From: Conidiobolus incongruus B7586
Lineage: Eukaryota > Entomophthoromycota > Entomophthoromycetes > Entomophthorales > Conidiobolaceae
Direction: 5' to 3'
Assembly (NCBI GenBank): GCA_000697335.1
Contig: JNEM01013938.1
Coordinates: 1-13,499 of the forward strand
DNA: 13,499 nt
Positions 8,641 through 13,499 of this stretch are shown piece after piece (position 1 is the stretch's first letter; every line of letters begins with the position of its first letter). The notes below the pieces were generated by a model. The model ran no database searches. It was not told the DNA's origin and worked only from the letters and a program-made list of their open reading frames with translations. Made by a program: the position numbers and the translations under genes.

Positions 8641-8966
8641 TTGTATGATAAAGATAATATAATATAATAAAACTAAGTATAATTTAAACAATTAATAACT
8701 AAAAATACAAGAAAGTGAAACTACAAATTAAAGAGAAACACAAATATTCTAATAAACCATTTGGCATTAATTAATTTTTAATCAATAGATTTTATATAGA
8801 TGAAATTTAAATAGATTGAAGTTTTAGGTTAAATAAATTTATGAAATCCCTTAAAACTTGAAAGTTTCATTTTAATTGGTTTATTCTCTTCAGTGTTAAT
8901 TAAACTATTAATTGTTTTCTTAATTACATTTGTAATTTAGTGGAGTTAATATAAAACCAACTTTAA
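8641..8966 (-). promoter_or_regulatory. Upstream region of regulator B
   Basis: About 330 bases separate the start codon of B from the probable edge of a mariner remnant. Read on the minus strand, there is a CCAAT box (plus-strand ATTGG at 8875-8879) 235 bases before the start, the TTCTCTTTAATT word at 8726-8737, and a leader rich in ATTAT words, like that of regulator A. It is much shorter than the 2.2 kb region upstream of A and lacks the palindromes seen there. The transposon may have cut off more distal elements. Confidence 0.4.
8726..8737 (-). promoter_or_regulatory. TTCTCTTTAATT element of regulator B
   Basis: Minus-strand copy of the 12-base word upstream of regulator A (3415-3426), 85 bases before the corrected start codon. 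Shared position and orientation suggest retention since duplication. Confidence 0.45.
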
Positions 8967-10200
8967 AAGGTAGTTAAAATTTCTAAAATTAATATAAATT
9001 AAGTGTAGAATTTAATTTTACTTTTTAAATATAAATTTTTTACAATTATACTACTAAAGTTTAATAATAATCTCTTAAGAAATATTATGTTATTTTACTT
9101 TAATCAAGCATATAAACCATTTGAGTCATGTAAAATTATTAACCAAGTATATGGTGAAGGTATTATTACTCTTAAATATTGTTAATAATAATTTGTGCAT
9201 TTTTAAAATAGTGATTGTTATACTAAAGATAAACCACACACAGGTAGAAAAATAAAAGTATCTAATAAAAAAATATTAAATATTGTGGAAACTTATACTA
9301 ATTATAATTTAAAGGAATTTTCAAAGTTATTAAATATAAGTTTTAGTTAATTATTAAAATAATTAAAAAAATTAATAAAGTTTAAAAAGTATGAAATTAG
9401 ATATTTTATAAATTAATAATATTTGACAAGTTAAATAAGTTAACATATATTTCTTATTTACAAAATTTATAAAAAGACTTAAATTCCTTAAAGAACTTAA
9501 TTACTACTAATAAAATATAAATAATGTTTAATAATATAATTTATGAATATTATTAGGTAACTAAAAGAATAAAAGTTAAAAATTAAGCAAAAATAAATAT
9601 ATATGGAAATAAATATTAACTATATAGTTAATTTGAAAAAATATAATATATTATAAATTTAAAAAAGAAAAATAAAAGATAAATAAAGAATATTATTTTA
9701 AAGAAATCTAAAAGGTATATAAAGTATTAAAAAACAAAAACTAGAATATTTTTTAAATAAAAACTTAAATAATACACAAACTCTTATATTAGTATATTAT
9801 TATTATAATAATATAAAATTATATATAAAAGTTAAAATTTTATATATTTTAGATTATAATTAATTTAAATTATTACTATATTTAATATACTCTCTTAATT
9901 TTACATCTAGTGATTTTTATTTTTTTAGAAATTTTAAAAGGTTTTTAAAAAATAAAGTTCTTTTAAAAATCTAAACAAATAAAAGTTAAACTTTTAAAAC
10001 TTATTAAAACAATAAAAAAAGATTTCTAAAAAAAATATAGTTAAATTAAAAGATAAGAACTTGTTTAAAAATATAAAGGTTGTTATATATTTAAAGATTA
10101 AAATATTAATATATTTTAATAAAAAAATTAATATAAATAAAAATAAAAACCTTTGTTAATATTATTATTTTTTAACTAAATTCTATAAATATTACCTTGA
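8967..10200 (+). mobile_element. Decayed mariner transposon (element 1)
   Basis: A full-length but dead mariner. The coding remnant starts at an ATG at 9087 and runs to about 10115. The N-terminal helix-turn-helix is readable (QVYGEG, then TKDKPHTGRKIKVSNKKIL and LKEFSKLLNISFS), as is the block that corresponds to WVPHxL of mariners near 9402-9416. The first catalytic Asp position (9509) now reads Asn; the second (9807) also reads Asn; the third (GAT 9912) is kept. Thirty-four residues separate the last two, the mariner D34D spacing. The frame shifts once between about 9480 and 9497 and returns before 9789, and there are many stops, nearly all TAA or TAG. The ends are tentative: AAGGTA at 8967 and inverted TACCTTGA at 10193-10200 may be eroded terminal repeats, giving about 1.23 kb, normal for mariners. 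Confidence 0.8.
9087..10115 (+). pseudogene. mariner transposase remnant of element 1
   Basis: Broken transposase of about 343 codons, the usual mariner length. It would have bound the terminal repeats and cut and pasted the element at TA sites. Two of three catalytic acids are lost, two frame changes are present and stop codons are numerous, so no active protein can be made. The motif order is HTH domain, linker corresponding to WVPH, first Asp block (TGDEKW-like), second Asp block (HDNAR-like, now YNNIK) and YSPDL/SDY-like block (YSLNF...SDFYFF). This order leaves little doubt about the family. Confidence 0.75.
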
Positions 10201-10303
10201 TTTTGAAATAATAGGAAATTTTTTAATTACTGATTTTTCAAACATATTATTAGTTTGAAATAAATATATATATATAAAGTTAATACAAAATTATATATTT
10301 TTA

Positions 10304-10326
10304 ATATATATATATATATATATATA
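10304..10326. repeat. Short (AT)n run between the two mariner remnants
   Basis: About 11 AT units, preceded by a shorter run at 10264-10276. TA-rich runs are preferred targets for TA-specific mariner insertion, so this may mark the left border of element 2, but no terminal repeat can be seen. Confidence 0.7.
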
Positions 10327-10379
10327 ATATTTTTTTGATTAAAAAATTAACTTTTTAAAATTAGTTATTTAATTTAACT

Positions 10380-11416
10380 ATGCTTAAACTAAATAGTAAT
10401 TATTAAAAGTTTTTTATTTTAGTATTAATAAAACTTAACCATAAACCCTTTAAAATTATTTAAAGTTTATAAATAACTTTTAATAATAAAGTATTATCTA
10501 AATCAATAATTTATTACTAGGAAAATTATTTTAAAGTTAAGAGACAAACTATCTAAAACTTGTTAAAATTTAAAAGATTAACTTTAACTATTACTTTTTT
10601 AATTATTAATAAAATGAAAAAATATATTAAAAAGCACTTTTTTATTTCAGTTAAAGAATTATCAAAGTACTTTAATATTAATTTTATAAGTATTTTATAT
10701 ATATTAAAGTTTAAACTCAAATTAATAAATAAAAATATAAAATAGGTACCTTATAATTTAACTAAAGCTTAGAAAAAAGTTAGAGTAGATATTATTAAAC
10801 AAAACTTATTAAAATATTAGTAGAAACTTAAACTTTTACAATGAATAATTATAATTGATGAATCTTAAATCTTTATATATAATCTTTTATTAAAACACAA
10901 ATTAAAATGCTAGATTATGTTAAATCAACCTTTTTTACAAATCCCTTTAAATAAATATTTTGTTAATAAACAAATATTAATTATTATAATAAATTATAAT
11001 AGTATATAGTATTTTTATTTAGTTTTTGATGGAAAATCAATTAATAGTAAATTTTATATTATTTTTTTAAATAAAAGTATTTCTAATTAGTGTTCTCAAT
11101 ATAATTTAAAAAAACCTATTATTTTATATGATAATTATAAAATACATAAATTTAAAGCTATAAAAAACTTTCTAGTTATTTTTAACTAGAAAAAACTATC
11201 ACATCTAATATACTCTTTAGATTATAACCTATGTGATTATAATTGCTTTAAATAATTAAAAAACCAACTTACAAGAAAAAAATTTCTATAAGAAAATTTA
11301 ATTAGTTTGTAAAACAACAAATTTAAGTTTTTAATAAAAAGAACTATTTTTTAAGTGTTAGATCTTTGCTAAAAGTATAATAAAAAGTTATTAATAATTA
11401 AAGAAACTATTAAATT
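10380..11416 (+). mobile_element. Decayed Tc1/mariner transposon, D34D (element 2)
   Basis: A second dead element, same orientation, of a different lineage from element 1. From an ATG at 10380 the transposase can be followed in one frame for about 345 codons with no frame change but about 20 stops, mostly TAG or TAA and clearly only one TGA. Visible parts are a Tc1-like first helix-turn-helix (HKPFKII, LSKSIIYY near 10440-10515), a second one (SVKELSKYFNINFIS near 10651), a WVPYNLTKAQ-like linker at 10743-10772 with two stops, and DES at 10857 with the first catalytic Asp. These are followed by YDNYKIH with the second Asp (GAT 11130) and YSLDYNLCDYNCF with the third (GAT 11235). All three acids are kept and the last two are 34 residues apart. 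The ends extend beyond the coding part but I could not find convincing terminal repeats. Confidence 0.8.
10380..11416 (+). pseudogene. Tc1/mariner transposase remnant of element 2
   Basis: Transposase pseudogene of element 2, about 345 codons. Its longest open piece (10560-10742, 61 codons) begins in the linker after the first helix-turn-helix and should not be annotated as a gene. Many stops sit where mariners have Trp (in WVPY, DESW and the Trp before LSHP), as expected for TGG to TAG or TAA change; others fit Gln codons. Spacing between the first and second catalytic Asp is 90 residues, close to that of Mos1-type transposases. Confidence 0.75.
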
Positions 11417-11517
11417 TATATTATATATTTATTTTTATATATTATATATTAAATATTTATTTATTTTGAATTGCAAAAAATTTACATTATTAAAAATACA
11501 AAGTAATATAAAAAAAT

Positions 11518-11563
11518 ACTTTAATAACTATAAATAAATATATATTATTATGGTTATTAAAGT
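11518..11563. repeat. Inverted repeat with 11-base perfect arms
   Basis: ACTTTAATAAC at 11518-11528 and its exact inverse GTTATTAAAGT at 11553-11563 are separated by 24 AT-only bases. Two more inner pairs form if one G-T pair is allowed. It lies about 100 bases after the coding remnant of element 2 and could be a small hairpin element or part of eroded transposon ends. Confidence 0.5.
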
Positions 11564-12354
11564 TATATTATTATTTATAATTATATCATTAATTTATAAA
11601 TAGTTTACTTAGTTTAATAAAGTTTAAACTATAAGTTTGTTATAAAATTCTAGTTGGATATAATATTAGCCAACTTTCTCTTAAATACTCTTGCTAAAGT
11701 ATATTAGTGAGTATTAATAACTTATCAATAATCTTACTATTTAGTTATCTAACTACCTTGAATTATTAGAGTAATTAAGTTAAAAAAACAATTTTTAAAA
11801 AATTTAAACTATTTATATAATATAAAAAATAATATTTACTAACCTTTAATAACTATGATTAAATTTTAAAAGTTAAAATACAATTTGATGAAGCTTTTAG
11901 AGTAAAAGATCTTATATTATAATATTATATATAATTGGTTTATATAATATCATAATATTTATGAAAAATGATTATATTAACTCATTATAATTAGTTATTT
12001 TGGTTTTTTACTTCCTTATTTAAATATGAATAAAATTAAGAAAACAACCAATATTTAGAGTTTTAAGAATAATAAAAATTATCTCAGAATTTATTTTGTT
12101 TGAGTTATTTAAAAAATTAAAGAAAATTTATAATTTGAGATTATTTGGAAATAATTAATAAATGATTATTATCCCATAATTATGAATAATTTACAGTCAA
12201 ATTCAATTTATACTTTAAATTTATTAACTAATTTATGTAAAGTTTTGAAACAATTTAAATAACAATTAAAACTAGATATTAAAATAATATTATATTATGA
12301 ATTTTGAATATTTGCTATTTGTGTGATATTAAATTAATATAATATTAGAATATC

Positions 12355-12515
12355 AATATATTGGTCCAAGTATTTTGATTTGTATTTAACAATGGTTTAT
12401 TTATTTATAATTCTAAAAACAAACCAATATTCTAGTTTTTGATACAATAGTAATACAAATACAGATATAATGGTATTAATGATAATTGTCTTTTTAATAA
12501 CATAGTTGTAAAATT
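12355..12515 (+). mobile_element. Possible Ty1/Copia-like fossil fragment (very weak)
   Basis: A short stretch whose residue pattern faintly recalls the end of the reverse transcriptase and start of the RNase H region of Copia elements, with parts in the expected order. It is very old and broken by several interruptions, and no long terminal repeats are visible. A similar trace may lie near 304-480. In DNA this AT-rich, chance resemblance is a real alternative. Confidence 0.2.
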
Positions 12516-13499
12516 AAATTATAAATTATATCGAACTTAAATTGAATTCAAATCAATGTAATTACTAAAATTTTGACTATTATTAATAGATTTTTATTTT
12601 CTTTTTTCATGAATATAATAATATACAAAAAAATATGCTAAAAATTAATAATGAATAAAAATAATAAATTATTAAAATTTTGTTATAATAGTGATATATT
12701 ATTCTTTTAAATTAATAATTATTTGAAGAATTCTTAAGATAATTACAATATTATACAATATATCCTAGTTTATCATGCCTTTATTACTTGATGTAATAAT
12801 ATCATTTGCAAAAATATTGATATAAAATCCAAGAATATAATCATTAGTAATAAGGTTAGGTTTATTCAGATAAGATATTTTGATAGAAAAACTTGTTATA
12901 TTTACTCTCTATATTTTTTTTAAACTTTTGTATCAGAATACATAATTTTTATATAAACTTTTATAATTTATTTAAAAAAGAAAATTATGAAAATAACATA
13001 AAAGTAACTGATTAAAAGAACTGAATTATCTGTTAAATCATAAAATTTGAAATAAGAATAATTTCAATTATAATAAAATCTGATTAAATATATTATTAAA
13101 CCTATATTCCAGAATTCAATTCTAATAATTATTATATTAATTATTATATCACTATCTATGATGAATTGCAGTTTTTAAAATACTTAAATATATAATACTT
13201 TGATATTTGTATTTATTAATATTTCCAAAAAAAATAATTTATAAAAAATTTTTTTTAATTTATTTTATATATATTTTTATTAATTTGTCCAATTATAATT
13301 AATTATTGATTAGTTTATTCTTTTAATTTAATAATCATTAATTATTAATATACTTGATATTTATTAATAAAAAACTATTTTTATATAATTCTTGTCAAAT
13401 ATTTTTTTATATATATTATTATAAGATATAATAACTTTTAATAATAAAATTCAAATATAATAAGCTTAAAATTAAAATTTATATTTTGATAAAATATAG

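Larger units (their letters stand above)
11417..13499. other. AT-rich gene desert, right flank
   Basis: No gene, tRNA or clear transposon is visible. Up to about 11900 the texture matches the mariner remnants and includes short inverted repeats (11518-11563 and 11652-11675) and an inverted AAGGTAGTTA word (11750-11759) that also occurs at 8967-8976. These may be pieces of further mariner ends. After about 11950 the DNA is richer in TGAT and GATAT words, like positions 1-1300. A weak trace of a Ty1/Copia-like coding region lies near 12355-12515. Confidence 0.55.

Noticed and set aside
8641-8691. Signal peptide on regulator B
   Set aside because: The hydrophobic stretch lies upstream of the Met that aligns with the paralogue start and consists of AT-rich leader sequence.
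10560-10745. 61-codon plus-strand frame as a small gene
   Set aside because: It is the longest open piece of the element 2 transposase remnant, begins at a TTG, and the family resemblance continues on both sides beyond the stops.
9087-11416. Alternative genetic code (TAA/TAG read as Gln) to explain the many stops
   Set aside because: Many TAG and TAA stand where the transposase family has Trp rather than Gln, element 1 also has frame changes and lost catalytic acids, and the two host genes have no in-frame TAA or TAG.
12440-12560. Extension of the Copia-like trace into a full RNase H domain
   Set aside because: Beyond a few residues the match is no better than expected by chance in such AT-rich sequence.
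1-13499. CRISPR arrays, tRNA or rRNA genes, prokaryotic operons
   Set aside because: I found no regularly spaced direct repeats, no tRNA cloverleaf with a T-loop word and no rRNA signature; the context is eukaryotic.

Overview
This window is most likely nuclear DNA from a fungus. It carries two intact, intronless genes for fungal Zn(II)2Cys6 transcription regulators inside very AT-rich DNA. The flanks also hold decayed mariner-type DNA transposons whose in-frame stops look like C-to-T (RIP-like) damage. At least four CTG codons in the first gene line up with TTA, CTA or CTC leucine codons in its paralogue, so CTG is read as leucine and a CTG-Ser or CTG-Ala yeast is unlikely. I cannot name the genus. 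There is no sign of a bacterial genome: no Shine-Dalgarno-led operons and no dense coding.

Layout. Positions 1-1300 are an AT desert with no gene. Positions 1300-3537 are noncoding but less AT-rich, with several palindromes, a short GC-richer hairpin and a CCAAT cluster. They look like a long upstream control region for regulator A (3538-5322, plus strand, 594 aa). Positions 5323-6855 are the spacer between two convergent genes and hold an (AAT)n and an (AT)n microsatellite. Regulator B (6856-8640, minus strand) is a paralogue of A and, once its start is corrected, is also exactly 594 aa. Its upstream region runs to about 8960. From about 8967 to 10200 lies a decayed mariner element, and from about 10380 to 11416 a second decayed Tc1/mariner element of a different lineage in the same orientation. 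Both keep the D34D spacing of mariner transposases. Positions 11417-13499 are again AT desert with a short hairpin and, very tentatively, a trace of a Ty1/Copia-like fossil.

How the parts fit. The DNA-binding modules of A and B differ at 2 of 40 residues, so they should recognise the same or nearly the same DNA sites, while the linker and parts of the regulatory domain have diverged. The two upstream regions share a 12-base element and the two downstream regions an 11-base element, each in the same orientation relative to its gene. This points to an old inverted duplication of a whole transcription unit followed by divergence. The targets of the pair cannot be read from the sequence. The window shows no obvious novel multi-gene system. 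The points most worth a second look are the regulator pair with its long, motif-bearing upstream region, and the CpA-type mutation signature in the two transposon fossils.
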